The notes under the pieces: generated by a model
The model's input: the letters and a program-made list of their open reading frames with translations, nothing else
The model's database searches: none
Told to the model about the DNA's origin: nothing
Shown here: piece after piece, positions 49,234-58,259 of the stretch
Numbering within the stretch: position 1 is the stretch's first letter
Layout: each line of letters begins with the position of its first letter
Translations under genes and position numbers: made by a program
DNA from: Nocardiopsis suaedae
GTDB taxonomy: Bacteria; Actinomycetota; Actinomycetes; Streptosporangiales; Streptosporangiaceae
Length of the DNA: 64,000 nucleotides
NCBI RefSeq assembly: GCF_027706745.1
Contig: NZ_JAQFWP010000037.1
Location: 1-64,000, forward strand
Reading direction: 5' to 3'

Positions 49234-50565
49234 CTACTCCTGCGGGTCGCCGTGGACCGAGCCCGGGGTCCCGGTGTCGTCGGTCTTGTCCGACTCGCCG
49301 GTCGCGCTCTTGGCCAGCCAGTCCTCCCAGGACAGCTCCCAGTACGACCAGCCGTTGTCCCACTCCACCTGGCGGTCGGTCCCGGTGACCTCCAGCGGGT
49401 CGCCCATGTAGGAGTTCTCGTAGAACCACTTGGCGTCCGAGGTCGCCATGTTCGGGCAGCCGTGGCTCAGGTTGGCCTCGCCGAGCGAGCCGTTCCAGGG
49501 CGCGGCGTGCGTGAACTCGCCGCTGTTGGAGAACCGGACGGCGTAGTCCACGTCCAGCTTGTAGCCCTCCGGACTGTCCACCGGCACGCCCACCGTGGAG
49601 GAGTCCATGACCAGGTTGGCGTACTTCTCCATGGTCAGGTGGCTGCCGCTGGTGGTGGTGTAGGCGCGGGTGTTCGCCTTGCCGACGCTGGTCGGGAAGT
49701 CCTTGATCTCCTCGCCGTCGCGCTCGACCACCATCCGGTGGGACCGGGCGTCGATCGTGGTCCGCTGGTCACGGCCGACCTCGAACTCCAGCCGGTGGTT
49801 CTCCACCCCGTAGGTGCCGCCCCCGGCGTCCACCCCGGCCAGCCGCATGTTCACCGCGACCTTCTGGTTCGGCTTCCAGTACTCCTTGGGGCGGAAGACC
49901 GCGCTCTGGTCGTCCAGCCACGTCCAGGAGCCCTCGTTGGGCTCCTCGGAGACGACCTCCAGGGAGTTCTCCACCCGGGACTTGTTCTCCACCGGGAGGT
50001 CGAAGTTGACGATGATGGGCATGCCCACGCCGACGGTGTCCCCGCTGGAGGGGAAGTTCGACTCCAGCTCCAGGGCGTTGCCCTGTTCGGCCTCGGCCGT
50101 GGAGAACTGGGCGGCGAACTCCTTCTCCTCGCCGTCGGCGTTCTCGGCCACCGCCTCGACCTTCACGTCGGTGCCGGGCGTGAGGTTCCAGTCGCTCGTC
50201 CAGGTGGCGCCGTCGTCGCTGAGGGTGCCGGTCACCTCGTCGGCCTCGGAGCCGCCGTCCCCGCCGTCCTCACCGCCGTCCTGCCCCGCCTGGGCGTCCT
50301 GGGACGCCCCGCCCTCGGGGAGCTCCTGGGTGACCGTGACGTCGGTGACCTTGCCGCCCTCGGCCTCCACGGTCAGCGGGACGTCGGGGCGCCCTCCGGT
50401 GGCCCCGTCCCCCGGGGTGATCACCACGTCCACGGGGTCGCCGCCCGACTCCGACCCGGACGGGTCGGCGGTGGAGCCGGTACAGGCCGACGCGAGGACC
50501 AGCGCCGCCCCCGCGGCCAGGCCCGCGCCGACGCAGCGCGCCGCCGGCTTCGCTGTGAGCTTCAC
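49234..50565 (-). CDS. L,D-transpeptidase lipoprotein with Ig-like domains
   Basis: A 443-residue cell-wall cross-linking enzyme. The lipobox ends at Cys28 (VLASACTG), an acidic Gly/Asp-rich linker follows, then two Ig-like domains (about 110-290) and the YkuD catalytic domain (about 295-420) with the nucleophile in SHGCPNM. It forms 3-3 links between peptidoglycan stems and is the target class of carbapenems. AGGAGGG precedes the GTG at 50565. It lies between the IS element and the ctaCDF operon. Confidence 0.92.
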   Translation of the reverse strand: MKLTAKPAARCVGAGLAAGAALVLASACTGSTADPSGSESGGDPVDVVITPGDGATGGRPDVPLTVEAEGGKVTDVTVTQELPEGGASQDAQAGQDGGEDGGDGGSEADEVTGTLSDDGATWTSDWNLTPGTDVKVEAVAENADGEEKEFAAQFSTAEAEQGNALELESNFPSSGDTVGVGMPIIVNFDLPVENKSRVENSLEVVSEEPNEGSWTWLDDQSAVFRPKEYWKPNQKVAVNMRLAGVDAGGGTYGVENHRLEFEVGRDQRTTIDARSHRMVVERDGEEIKDFPTSVGKANTRAYTTTSGSHLTMEKYANLVMDSSTVGVPVDSPEGYKLDVDYAVRFSNSGEFTHAAPWNGSLGEANLSHGCPNMATSDAKWFYENSYMGDPLEVTGTDRQVEWDNGWSYWELSWEDWLAKSATGESDKTDDTGTPGSVHGDPQE

Positions 50566-50714
50566 TAGGTGCGCCCTCCTGACGTCCGCACGGCGGGGCC
50601 CGTCCCCACCGCACCCGGGGAGACGCCTCCAGGGGCGGAAAGGTTCCGCCCCGCGCCCTCCTGGGGTCGATCCGGACGGATACCGCCAACGGGTATGAAC
50701 GTCCCGAAATAATA

Positions 50715-50764
50715 CCCCGGCCGGCCCGCCGACCCCACACAGGTGGGGGGCGGACCGGCCGGGG
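50715..50764 (-). terminator. Terminator after the ctaC-ctaD-ctaF operon
   Basis: Long stem CCCCGGCCGG / CCGGCCGGGG continued by CCGCC/GGCGG and CCCCAC/GTGGGG with one mismatch and a two-base bulge, loop ACAG. In the leftward transcript it is followed by UAUUAUUUC, a fair U-tract, 40 bases past the ctaF stop. Confidence 0.9.
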
Positions 50765-50803
50765 CCGTGTCGCGCGGACCGGGCCGGTCCGCCGCCGGGG
50801 CTA

Positions 50804-51226
50804 GTGCTGGAACTCCTTGCGGTAGTACTCGAACACCCAGCCGATCGCGGTGAGGATGATGGCGAAGCCGCCGATGAACACCATCCACCAGCCGATCGCC
50901 ACGCCGACGGCGGTGAAGGCCACCGCCAGGGCGACGAACAGCGGCCACCAGCTGTGCGGGCTGAAGAACCCGTACTCGCCGGCGTTCTCGGCGATGTCGC
51001 CGTCCAGCCGGTCCTCGGGGGCCAGCCCGTGGTGCGACTCACTGCGGCGCGCGGCCTGCCAGAGCCAGAACCCGACCATCCAGCCGAAGCCGACGGCCAC
51101 GATCAGCGCCACGGTGCCGGTCCACTCGATGTGCCCCTCGGCCGCCCAGGCCCAGTAGGCGTACAGCGCCGCCGCCAGGCCGAAGAAGGTCGAGACGCCC
51201 ATAAACAGATATGCCTGCATCTTCAT
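50804..51226 (-). CDS. ctaF: Cytochrome c oxidase subunit 4 (actinobacterial type)
   Basis: A 140-residue four-helix membrane subunit specific to actinobacterial aa3 oxidases. It starts MKMQAYLFMGVSTFFGLAAALYAYW, has the cytoplasmic loop ESHHGLAPEDRLDGDIAENAGEYGFFSPHSWWPL and ends in VFEYYRKEFQH. It supports assembly and stability of the bc1-aa3 supercomplex. It begins 12 bases after the ctaD stop, completing the leftward ctaC-ctaD-ctaF operon. Confidence 0.93.
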
Positions 51227-51238
51227 GGTGTCGACGCC

Positions 51239-52918
51239 CTACTTCTCGGAGGTGGCGGCCGCCGGGACGGCACCGGGGGCGGCCGCGTGCGGGTGGTTCA
51301 GGTCGAAGGCGGGGCGCTCGGAGCGGATCCGCGGCAGCGACGTGAAGTTGTGCCGCGGCGGCGGGCAGGACGTCGCCCACTCCAGCGAGCAGCCGTAGCC
51401 CCACGGGTCGTCCACCTCGACCTTGGTGCCGTTCTTGTGGGTGATCCACACGTTCCAGAAGAAGATCAGCGTGGAGGCGCCCAGCACGAACGCGCCGATC
51501 GAGGAGATCTGGTTCAGCTCGGTGAACCCGTCGCTGGGCAGGTAGTCGGCGTAGCGCCGGGGGAACCCGGCCGCGCCCAGCCAGTGCTGCACCAGGAAGG
51601 TGGCGTGGAAGCCGAAGAACAGCAGCCAGAAGTGGGCCACGGCCAGCTTCTCGTTGAGCATCTTCCCGGTGAACTTGGGCCACCAGAAGTAGAACCCGGC
51701 GAACATCGCGAAGACCACGGTGCCGAAGACGACGTAGTGGAAGTGGGCCACCACGAAGTAGGAGTCGGTGACGTGGAAGTCGATGGGCGGGGAGGCCAGC
51801 AGCACACCGGTCAGGCCGCCGAACAGGAAGGTCACCATGAAGCCGATGGTGAACAGCATCGGGGAGGCCATGACCAGCTGGCCGCGCCACATCGTGCCGA
51901 CCCAGTTGAAGAACTTCACCCCGGTCGGGACCGCGATGAGGAAGGTCATGAACGAGAAGAACGGCAGCAGCACGGCGCCGGTCGGGAACATGTGGTGCGC
52001 CCACACGGTGACCGACAGGCCGGCGATGGCGATGGTGGCGCCCACCAGGCTCTTGTAGCCGAAGATCGGCTTGCGGCTGAAGACCGGGAGGATCTCGGTG
52101 GCGATGCCGAAGAACGGCAGCGCGATGATGTACACCTCGGGGTGGCCGAAGAACCAGAACAGGTGCTGCCACAGGATGGCGCCGCCGTGCTCGGGGTTGA
52201 ACACCTGGGTGCCGATCATGCGGTCGGTGCCCAGCGCGATCAGCGCCGCGGTCAGGACCGGGAACGCGATCAGCACCAGCACGCTGGTGAGCATGCCGTT
52301 CCAGGTGAAGATCGGCATGCGGAACATCGTCATGCCCGGCGCGCGCATGCACAGGCCGGTGGTGATGAAGTTGACCGCGCTGAGGATGGTGCCCAGACCG
52401 GACACGACCAGGCCCAGGATCCACAGGTCGCCGCCGAGGCCCGGGGAGCGGATCGCGTCGGACAGCGGCGTGTAGGCGAACCAGCCGAAGCTGGCCGCGC
52501 CGCCCGGGGTCAGGAAGCCGCCGACCGTGATCAGGCCGCCGAACAGGAACAGGTAGTACCCGAACAGGTTCATCCGGGGGAACGCCACGTCGGGCGCCCC
52601 GATCTGCAGCGGCATGATGATGTTCGTGAAGCCGACGAACAGCGGCGTCGCGAACAGCAGCAGCATGATGGTGCCGTGCATGGTGAACAGCTGGTTGAAC
52701 TGCTCGGAGGACATCACCTGCAGTCCGGGGAAGAACAGCTCGGCGCGCATCAGCAGCGCCAGGATGCCTCCGAAGATGAAGAACCCGAACGAGGTGATCA
52801 GGTACATGTACCCGATGACCTTGTGGTCGGTGGAGGTCATCCAGCTGACGATGATCGACCCTTTGCGGGTCGGGGCGGGCCGGTTGGCGGTCCCCGCCGT
52901 GGATGTCGCCGTCGCCAT
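51239..52918 (-). CDS. ctaD: Cytochrome c oxidase subunit I
   Basis: A 559-residue, twelve-helix catalytic subunit holding heme a, heme a3 and CuB. Key motifs: [14 protein letters not shown] (heme a His), [14 protein letters not shown] (CuB His-Glu-x-Tyr cross-link), [10 protein letters not shown] (CuB His pair), HFHYVVFG (heme a3/heme a His). The ATG at 52918 overlaps the ctaC stop (TGATG), so translation is coupled. The His/Pro-rich C-terminal tail is typical. Reduces oxygen with electrons from QcrC. Confidence 0.96.
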   Translation of the reverse strand: MATATSTAGTANRPAPTRKGSIIVSWMTSTDHKVIGYMYLITSFGFFIFGGILALLMRAELFFPGLQVMSSEQFNQLFTMHGTIMLLLFATPLFVGFTNIIMPLQIGAPDVAFPRMNLFGYYLFLFGGLITVGGFLTPGGAASFGWFAYTPLSDAIRSPGLGGDLWILGLVVSGLGTILSAVNFITTGLCMRAPGMTMFRMPIFTWNGMLTSVLVLIAFPVLTAALIALGTDRMIGTQVFNPEHGGAILWQHLFWFFGHPEVYIIALPFFGIATEILPVFSRKPIFGYKSLVGATIAIAGLSVTVWAHHMFPTGAVLLPFFSFMTFLIAVPTGVKFFNWVGTMWRGQLVMASPMLFTIGFMVTFLFGGLTGVLLASPPIDFHVTDSYFVVAHFHYVVFGTVVFAMFAGFYFWWPKFTGKMLNEKLAVAHFWLLFFGFHATFLVQHWLGAAGFPRRYADYLPSDGFTELNQISSIGAFVLGASTLIFFWNVWITHKNGTKVEVDDPWGYGCSLEWATSCPPPRHNFTSLPRIRSERPAFDLNHPHAAAPGAVPAAATSEK

Positions 52919-53967
52919 CAGCGGCCAGCCTCCTCTTCCTCGGACTCCTCGTCGCGCGCGGCGGCGTCCTGCTCCCCGCCGTCCGAGGCGTCCTGGCCCT
53001 GGGCCTCTTCGTCGGCACCCTCGGTGCCGGCGCCCTCGGCCTGCCCGCCTTCGCCCTCGGTGGAGGCCTCGGCGTCGCCCTGCTGCTCGCCGCCCTCGGC
53101 ACCGGCCTCGGCGGCGGCCTGCTCGGCCTGCTCCGCCTCGGCGGCCTCCTGCTGCTCGGCGTACCAGGCGTCGTACTCGTCGGGCTCCATGACCTCGACC
53201 TGGAAGAGCATCCGGGTGTGGTCGGCGCCGCAGAGCTCGGCGCAGCGGCCCATGTAGGTGCCGGCCGTGCCCTCGTTGACCTTGACCTGGAACTCGTTGT
53301 CGTGGCCCGGGACGACGTCCAGCTTGAAGGCGAACGCCGGGATCCAGAAGGAGTGGATCACGTCCGGGGAGTGCAGGTCGAAGTGGACGACGTCGCCCTC
53401 GCGCAGGACCAGGGTGGGCATCTGGTCCGGGGTGCCGACCTCGGAGAAGAGGATCTCGGGGTCGGCGTCCTCGTCTCCGCCGGCGGCCTCGGCGGCCTCG
53501 GCCTTGGACTGGTCCAGGTAGTTGAACTCCCAGCTCCACTGGAACGCGACGACCTCGATGTTGGCATCGGCCTTCTCGTCGGTCTCCAGCAGGTAGGTCT
53601 GGTCGCGCGCCGTGAAGTAGAACAGCACGGCGATGACCACGATCGGGAGGACGGTGTAGAGCGCCTCGATCGGCATGTTGTACCGCACCTGCGGCGGCAG
53701 CTGCTCGGAGCGCTTGCGGTGGAAGATGATCGACCAGACGATCAGCCCCCACACGAGGAGACCGACCGCGAACGCCGCCACCCACGAGCCCTGCCACAGC
53801 GCGAGCACGCGCTGCCCCTGCTCGGTGATCGGCTCCGGCACACCCAAACGAGTGAACTCGTTCGACGCGCACCCGGTCGCGGCCAGTCCCAACGCGGCGA
53901 GCACGGCGCCACGTGGTGCCCATCGGCGCACTGCCTCGCGCCGATTCCTATGGCGGGTCGGACTCAC
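52918..53967 (-). CDS. ctaC: Cytochrome c oxidase subunit II
   Basis: A 349-residue lipoprotein subunit that receives electrons at the CuA site. The lipobox ends at Cys33 (LAATGCAS), two membrane helices follow (about 55-78 and 97-115), and the cupredoxin domain carries the CuA ligands [12 protein letters not shown]. The last ~90 residues are a strongly acidic Glu/Gly/Ala tail not needed for the fold. GGAAGG lies seven bases before the GTG. It leads the ctaC-ctaD-ctaF operon and diverges from the TusA-like gene. Confidence 0.95.
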   Translation of the reverse strand: MSPTRHRNRREAVRRWAPRGAVLAALGLAATGCASNEFTRLGVPEPITEQGQRVLALWQGSWVAAFAVGLLVWGLIVWSIIFHRKRSEQLPPQVRYNMPIEALYTVLPIVVIAVLFYFTARDQTYLLETDEKADANIEVVAFQWSWEFNYLDQSKAEAAEAAGGDEDADPEILFSEVGTPDQMPTLVLREGDVVHFDLHSPDVIHSFWIPAFAFKLDVVPGHDNEFQVKVNEGTAGTYMGRCAELCGADHTRMLFQVEVMEPDEYDAWYAEQQEAAEAEQAEQAAAEAGAEGGEQQGDAEASTEGEGGQAEGAGTEGADEEAQGQDASDGGEQDAAARDEESEEEEAGR

Positions 53968-54254
53968 GGATTGCCTTCCCAGCGGTGATGCCCGCGTCTG
54001 CTGCGCGGGCGGTCGTCTATCCGAAGCTTGTCAGGGGGAACATTATCGCGAACCGCCCGCTGCGCCGTTCACGGGTGTGCCTGGTCAGCGTGTTGCTCGA
54101 CACCCCTTTCACGGAGCGGGCGGCCCGGGTCCGGCCGGCGGGCCGGAGCGGTGTCCCCGTCCCGCTCGGGGCGCCCCCCTCGGGGGGCTCTCGGGCGGGC
54201 TAAGGCGAGAGTATCGCTGGATTTACAGCACCCTTAACCGGGTGCCCGTTAGCC

Positions 54255-54551
54255 GTGGGCGCGGGTAAAGATCAGGACACAGAGCAGGATGAACAGGCGA
54301 TGGAGGAGCCGCCCGTGGGGGAGCAGCCGCTGGTGACCGTGGAGGCGGTCGGGCGCAAGTGCCCGATCCCGATCATCATGCTCGCGGAGCGCATCCGCGA
54401 GGTGCCGATCGGCTCCGTGATCGCCGTGACCGCCGACGATCCCGCCGCCTCGTCCGACATCCCCGCGTGGTGCCGGATGAAGCTGCAGGAGTTCGTGGCC
54501 GAGGTTCCGCTGGAGCGCGGGAGCGCCTTCCACATCCGGCGGAGGTACTGA
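54255..54551 (+). CDS. TusA/SirA-family sulfur-carrier protein
   Basis: A small IF3-C-fold protein of up to 98 residues. The essential cysteine is Cys36 in GRKCPIPI, the CPxP signature, and DDPAASSDIPAWCRMKLQEF follows. TusA-like proteins relay sulfur for thiolation or cofactor synthesis. The GTG at 54255 lacks a Shine-Dalgarno; an ATG at 54300 after GAGCAGGA may be the real start, giving 83 residues. The location between ctaC and rpsD is shared with other actinobacteria. Confidence 0.82.
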   Translation: MGAGKDQDTEQDEQAMEEPPVGEQPLVTVEAVGRKCPIPIIMLAERIREVPIGSVIAVTADDPAASSDIPAWCRMKLQEFVAEVPLERGSAFHIRRRY

Positions 54552-54659
54552 GGCGGCCCCCGCGGGCGCGCGCGGCCGTGTCCCCGCCGTGACCATCGTG
54601 ATGTTGGTCCGATCGGCGGAGCACGGCCCGGCGGGCGCCCGCGGGGGCCGGAAAGGCGC

Positions 54660-54696
54660 GAGGGCCGCGCCCCGGACGGACCGGGGCGCGGCCCTC
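54660..54696 (-). terminator. Terminator after rpsD
   Basis: Perfect 16-bp stem GAGGGCCGCGCCCCGG / CCGGGGCGCGGCCCTC with the loop ACGGA, 23 bases beyond the rpsD stop. Confidence 0.85.
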
Positions 54697-54718
54697 GCCG
54701 CGCACGCTCCCCGAAGGG

Positions 54719-55330
54719 TCAGCGCGCGTAGTACTCGACGACGAGCTGCTCGTCGAAGGGCACCGGGACCTGGTCGCGCTTGGGGCGGTCGACGACCGCG
54801 CAGCGCAGGTCCTTGTGGCTGACCGCCAGGAAGCCGGCGATCTTCTCGTCGGCGTGCACGCCCTCGGCGGCCTCGACGAACGGCACCATGTTCCGGGACT
54901 TCTCCCGGACGCCGATCACCTGGCCCGGCTTGACCTGGAAGGACGGGATGTCGACCTTCTTGCCGTCCACGGTGATGTGGCCGTGGGTGACGTACTGGCG
55001 GGCCGCGTAGACGGACGGCGCGAAGCCGGCCCGCAGCACCAGGGTGACCAGGCGCAGCTCCAGCTCGGAGATCATCTCCTCACCGGTACGGCCCGGGCGC
55101 TTCTTGGCGTTGTCGTAGACCCGCGCGAGCTGCTTCTCGGACAGGTCGTAGTACCAGCGCAGCTTCTGCTTCTCGGCCTGGCGGACCGCGTAGTCGCTCG
55201 TGGAGCGGCGGACGCGGCGGCCGTGCTCACCCGGGGGGTAGGGCCGCTTCTCGAAGTAGCTGACCGCCTTACGGGTCAGCGGGGTACCCGCGCGCCGGGA
55301 CAACCGCACCTTAGGTCCGGTGTAGCGCAT
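54719..55330 (-). CDS. rpsD: 30S ribosomal protein S4
   Basis: A 203-residue S4 that binds 16S rRNA early in 30S assembly. The N-terminus is MRYTGPKVRLSRRAG, then PYPPGEHG, RQAEKQKLRWYYDLSEKQL, and an S4 RNA-binding domain (about 94-155, SELELRLVTLVLRAGFAPSVYAARQYVTHGHITVDG), ending DEQLVVEYYAR. The N-terminal zinc-knuckle cysteines of some S4 proteins are absent. GAGGAAAG precedes the ATG at 55330. It stands alone, away from the alpha operon, as rpsD does in Streptomyces. Confidence 0.95.
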   Translation of the reverse strand: MRYTGPKVRLSRRAGTPLTRKAVSYFEKRPYPPGEHGRRVRRSTSDYAVRQAEKQKLRWYYDLSEKQLARVYDNAKKRPGRTGEEMISELELRLVTLVLRAGFAPSVYAARQYVTHGHITVDGKKVDIPSFQVKPGQVIGVREKSRNMVPFVEAAEGVHADEKIAGFLAVSHKDLRCAVVDRPKRDQVPVPFDEQLVVEYYAR

Positions 55331-55700
55331 GCTTTCCTCTTTCCGCTTCGTGAGTGGAGGGAATCCCAGGTAAGGCTCGCCTAGTTCTGGGAGGAGGCCC
55401 ACAGGCCCCCCGGGTCGCGGCGGCATGGCCGCCCGCGCGCCGTTCCCGGCCGGTGCGGCCGACCCTGGCCGCGTGCCGACGGTGGCGCGTGCGGAGGTGG
55501 TCCCGTCCGCACGAACGCCGCCGCGCGTCTCAGCGCGGCGGCCGGATCACCCGCCCGGACGGTGCCGGGCGGACGGGGTCGGTGTCCTACTTTACGCGGT
55601 CGGGCGGGGTGCCCGGGCCACGAGCCCCAGCGCACGGCGGCCCACCCCGCCGTCGCGGCGCCCGCGCCCGGTCCCCGCCCGGGTCCGGCGCGTGCCGGTG
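55331..55700. other. rpsD upstream region
   Basis: A 370-base gap. It contains the hairpin at 55517-55542 and, on the minus strand, a TAAAGT -10-like element near 55594. It probably holds the rpsD promoter and the end of the PfkB-kinase transcript. No gene is supported. Confidence 0.5.
55517..55542 (-). terminator. Hairpin between the PfkB kinase gene and rpsD
   Basis: Perfect 10-bp stem GCCGCCGCGC / GCGCGGCGGC, loop GTCTCA. It lies 159 bases beyond the kinase stop and 187 bases before rpsD, so it may be a terminator or a leader structure. Confidence 0.4.
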
Positions 55701-56672
55701 CTAGGCCAGGTTCGGCTCGACCTCGTCGGCGACCTCCTTGCCGTAGCTGGCGGTGATGCGCGCCAGCAGCCCGGCCTTGGTCAGCTCGTACTCGGTCGGG
55801 CCGTTGACCTCGAGGCTGTGCACCGCGATGGAGTTGCCCACCTGCGCGGCGCGCTCCAGGGGCAGGCCCCAGGAGGTGGCGGCGAGGAACCCGGCGCGGA
55901 AGGCGTCGCCCACGCCGGTGGGGTCGACCTTCTCGGAGACCTCGGCGACGTCGACGCTGACCGGCGGCTCGCCCTTGCGGTCGATCCGCACGCCCTTGGC
56001 GCCCAGGGTGGTGACCCGGATGTCGACGCGGTCGAGGATCTCCTCGTCGCTCCAGCCGGTCTTCTGCTCGGCCAGGCCCTTCTCGTACTCGTTGGTGAAC
56101 AGGTAGGCCGCGCCCTCGATGAGCTTGCGGATGTCGGCGCCGTCCATCAGCGCGAGCTGCTGGGAGGGGTCGGCGGCGAACGGGAGGCCGGTGCGGCGGC
56201 AGTCCTCGCTGTGCCGCAGCATGGCCTGGGGGTCGTTGGCACCGATGAGCGCCAGCTCGACGCTGTGCTCGGCGGCGAGCGCGGCGAGGTCGATCTCGCG
56301 CGCCTCGGCCATCGCACCGGCGTAGAACGAGGCGATCTGGTTCTGCTCGCGATCGGTGGTGCACACGAAACGGGCGGTGTGCCTGCGGTCGGAGGTGCGG
56401 ACGCCGGAGGTGTCCACGCCGTGCTTTTCCAGCCAGGCGCGGTACTCCGCGAAGTCGGCGCCGACGGAGCCGACCAGCAGCGGCTTGAGGCCGAGGCGGC
56501 CCATGCCGTAGCTGATGTTGGCGGCGACCCCGCCGCGCCGCACATCGAGCTCCTCCACCAGGAACGACAGGGAGACCTGCTCCAGCTGGTCGGCGATCAG
56601 CTGTTCGGCGAATCGCCCGTCGAAGGTCATCAGGTGGTCGGTGGCGATCGATCCGGTAACCGCGATGCGCAC
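55701..56672 (-). CDS. PfkB-family kinase, probable adenosine kinase (AdoK-like)
   Basis: A 323-residue ribokinase-family enzyme. RRGGVAANISYGMGRLG is the substrate-side motif; DPTGVGDAFRAGFLAA carries the catalytic Asp and anion hole. Its position between the oxidase genes and erpA/glycerate kinase equals that of Rv2202c, characterised as adenosine kinase in M. tuberculosis, so that activity is likely but not proven here. The GTG at 56672 has AAGGAG eight bases upstream; a longer frame exists but is unsupported. Confidence 0.88.
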   Translation of the reverse strand: MRIAVTGSIATDHLMTFDGRFAEQLIADQLEQVSLSFLVEELDVRRGGVAANISYGMGRLGLKPLLVGSVGADFAEYRAWLEKHGVDTSGVRTSDRRHTARFVCTTDREQNQIASFYAGAMAEAREIDLAALAAEHSVELALIGANDPQAMLRHSEDCRRTGLPFAADPSQQLALMDGADIRKLIEGAAYLFTNEYEKGLAEQKTGWSDEEILDRVDIRVTTLGAKGVRIDRKGEPPVSVDVAEVSEKVDPTGVGDAFRAGFLAATSWGLPLERAAQVGNSIAVHSLEVNGPTEYELTKAGLLARITASYGKEVADEVEPNLA

Positions 56673-57164
56673 TCGGAGTGCTCCTTGGGTCGGGGAGATC
56701 TGAACGAGGCACAAGCCTACCCACGGGCTCCCCGCCACAGGGAAGGACCCTGCAGGCACACGGTGTCCGCGCACGTCCGAGCGCATGCGCACGAGACCCC
56801 CGCGACAAGGGTGCGCAGGAGGCAACAGCGGCCCGCCCTCGGCGATGCGACCTCCGGCCGCCCGCCGAGGGCGGTCACGACCGGCGAAGGTTCCACCATT
56901 CGGCGGGTCACGAACCGCCGGTGTGCCAGGTGAGGGGCGGCGACGGCACAGGCGGGGCGGGGCGCCGGTCGGCTCTGGGTCCCGTGCGCGCCGAGAGGGC
57001 GACGAGGGTGGTGGTTCCACCACCGGATCAGCCCTGGACGGCCCTTTCAGCACGCCGGATGCTCAAACCGCCGACACGTACCCGGTATGTCCGGAACAAA
57101 GGACGGTGCCCGCTAGGTCCTGTCTGGAGTTCGGCGGCACCTCGCCGAATGGGTGCCCCCTCCT

Positions 57165-57228
57165 CGTTGATCTCGACGAAAGTGCTGCCAAATCCGCCGG
57201 AATTGCAGCACTTTCGTCGAGATCAACG
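57165..57228. repeat. Perfect 24-bp palindromic element, copy 2
   Basis: Left arm 57165-57188 and right arm 57205-57228 are perfectly complementary with a 16-base loop containing AAATCCGCCGGAAT. Compared with copy 1 (8568-8637), the GATCTCGAC and GTGCTG parts and the loop core are conserved. The intervening stem bases (AATG versus GAAA) differ, but each change is matched on the other arm. Confidence 0.9.
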
Positions 57229-57261
57229 CGGTCGCGAGCGCCCTCCCCTGGAAACGACGAC

Positions 57262-57293
57262 GGGCCCGTCCCGGCGTGTGCCGGGACGGGCCC
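57262..57293 (-). terminator. Terminator after erpA
   Basis: Perfect 14-bp stem GGGCCCGTCCCGGC / GCCGGGACGGGCCC with the loop GTGT, 66 bases past the erpA stop. Confidence 0.8.
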
Positions 57294-57358
57294 CAGACCC
57301 TCGGCGGCGACGCCGGCCGGGACGTGCCGCGCGGATCGGCCCCGCGGGGCCGTTCTCC

Positions 57359-57712
57359 TCAGTTGAAGGAGTCGCCGCAGGCGCAGGAGCCCGTGGCGTT
57401 GGGGTTGTCGATGGTGAAGCCCTGCTTCTCGATGGTGTCGACGAAGTCGATGGTGGCGCCGATCAGGTAGGGGGCGCTCATCCGGTCGGTGACCACCTCG
57501 ACGCCGCCGAACTCGGCCGTCACGTCGCCGTCGAGCTCGCGCTCGTCGAAGAACAGCTGGTAGCGCAGACCCGAGCAGCCGCCGGGCTGGACGGCCACGC
57601 GCAGGCGGAGGTCGTCCCGGCCCTCCTGGTCAAGGAGCGCCTTGACCTTGCCCGACGCCTCGTCGGTGAGGATGATCCCCTGCGCCGTGGCCTCGTCGCT
57701 CTGAACCGTCAT
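57359..57712 (-). CDS. erpA: Iron-sulfur cluster insertion protein (ErpA/HesB type)
   Basis: A 117-residue A-type carrier that delivers Fe-S clusters to target enzymes. The three ligand cysteines are Cys46 (GGCSG) and Cys110/Cys112 (SCACG), with the conserved RYQLFFDE and DFVDT blocks. The ATG at 57712 is preferred over an in-frame TTG at 57718 because GGAGG is nine bases before it and too close to the TTG. The position equals Rv2204c and SCO2161. Confidence 0.94.
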   Translation of the reverse strand: MTVQSDEATAQGIILTDEASGKVKALLDQEGRDDLRLRVAVQPGGCSGLRYQLFFDERELDGDVTAEFGGVEVVTDRMSAPYLIGATIDFVDTIEKQGFTIDNPNATGSCACGDSFN

Positions 57713-58259
57713 CTGCAAGCTCCTCCAAGAAGGCGTGTACGTCGGCCCCCGGTCGCGCGCGGCGCCGGTGGCCGTCCGGAATCCCCGCGCGGCCGCGGGT
57801 CCCAGCGGTCCTCAGCGGTCCCAACACCGAGGTCCGACAGTGCATTCCGCTCCGCCCGGTGCGCCTCGGTGCACCACCCTCCAGGTTAGGTCCTGCACGC
57901 GTCCCCCGCCATCGCGGCCCGGGGGCGTGCGTCACACGAGGAAGGCCGGGCCCCGTCCGCCTCCCGGTGGGAACGGTGTCCGCCGGAGCGGTCCGGCTCT
58001 CCGCGGCCGCGGTCGGAGGACGGTCCTGAGCCGTCCTCCGAGGGGCGGGAGGCAGGTCAGGGCCGGGGACGGACCCGGCTCCGACGCTGCGGAACCCAGA
58101 CCGGCCCGGTCGGCGGGAAGGCGCGGCGCTCCAGGGAGTGGGCCTCCGGCAGGCGGGCGGACCCTCCCCTGCCGTCCCCGTCCGACGGGGACGTCCCGAT
58201 CGTCCGGCGCCGGGCGGCGGCCCTTCTCCGAGGGGCCCAGCCCTCGCGGGGACGGGGCC
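57713..58259. other. Intergenic region, glycerate kinase / erpA
   Basis: A 547-base gap holding the erpA promoter region and a hairpin at 58014-58040. The open frames crossing it are opposite-strand shadows. Nothing else is seen. Confidence 0.55.
58014..58040 (-). terminator. Hairpin downstream of glycerate kinase
   Basis: Perfect 10-bp stem CGGAGGACGG / CCGTCCTCCG with a 7-base loop, about 220 bases past the glycerate kinase stop. Plausible terminator; the distance lowers confidence. Confidence 0.4.

Larger units (their letters stand above)
56673..57358. other. Intergenic region, erpA / PfkB kinase
   Basis: About 690 bases. It contains the erpA terminator (57262-57293), palindromic element copy 2 (57165-57228) and presumably the kinase promoter. 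Frames such as 56678-57889 are GC shadows. No further gene is supported. Confidence 0.6.
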
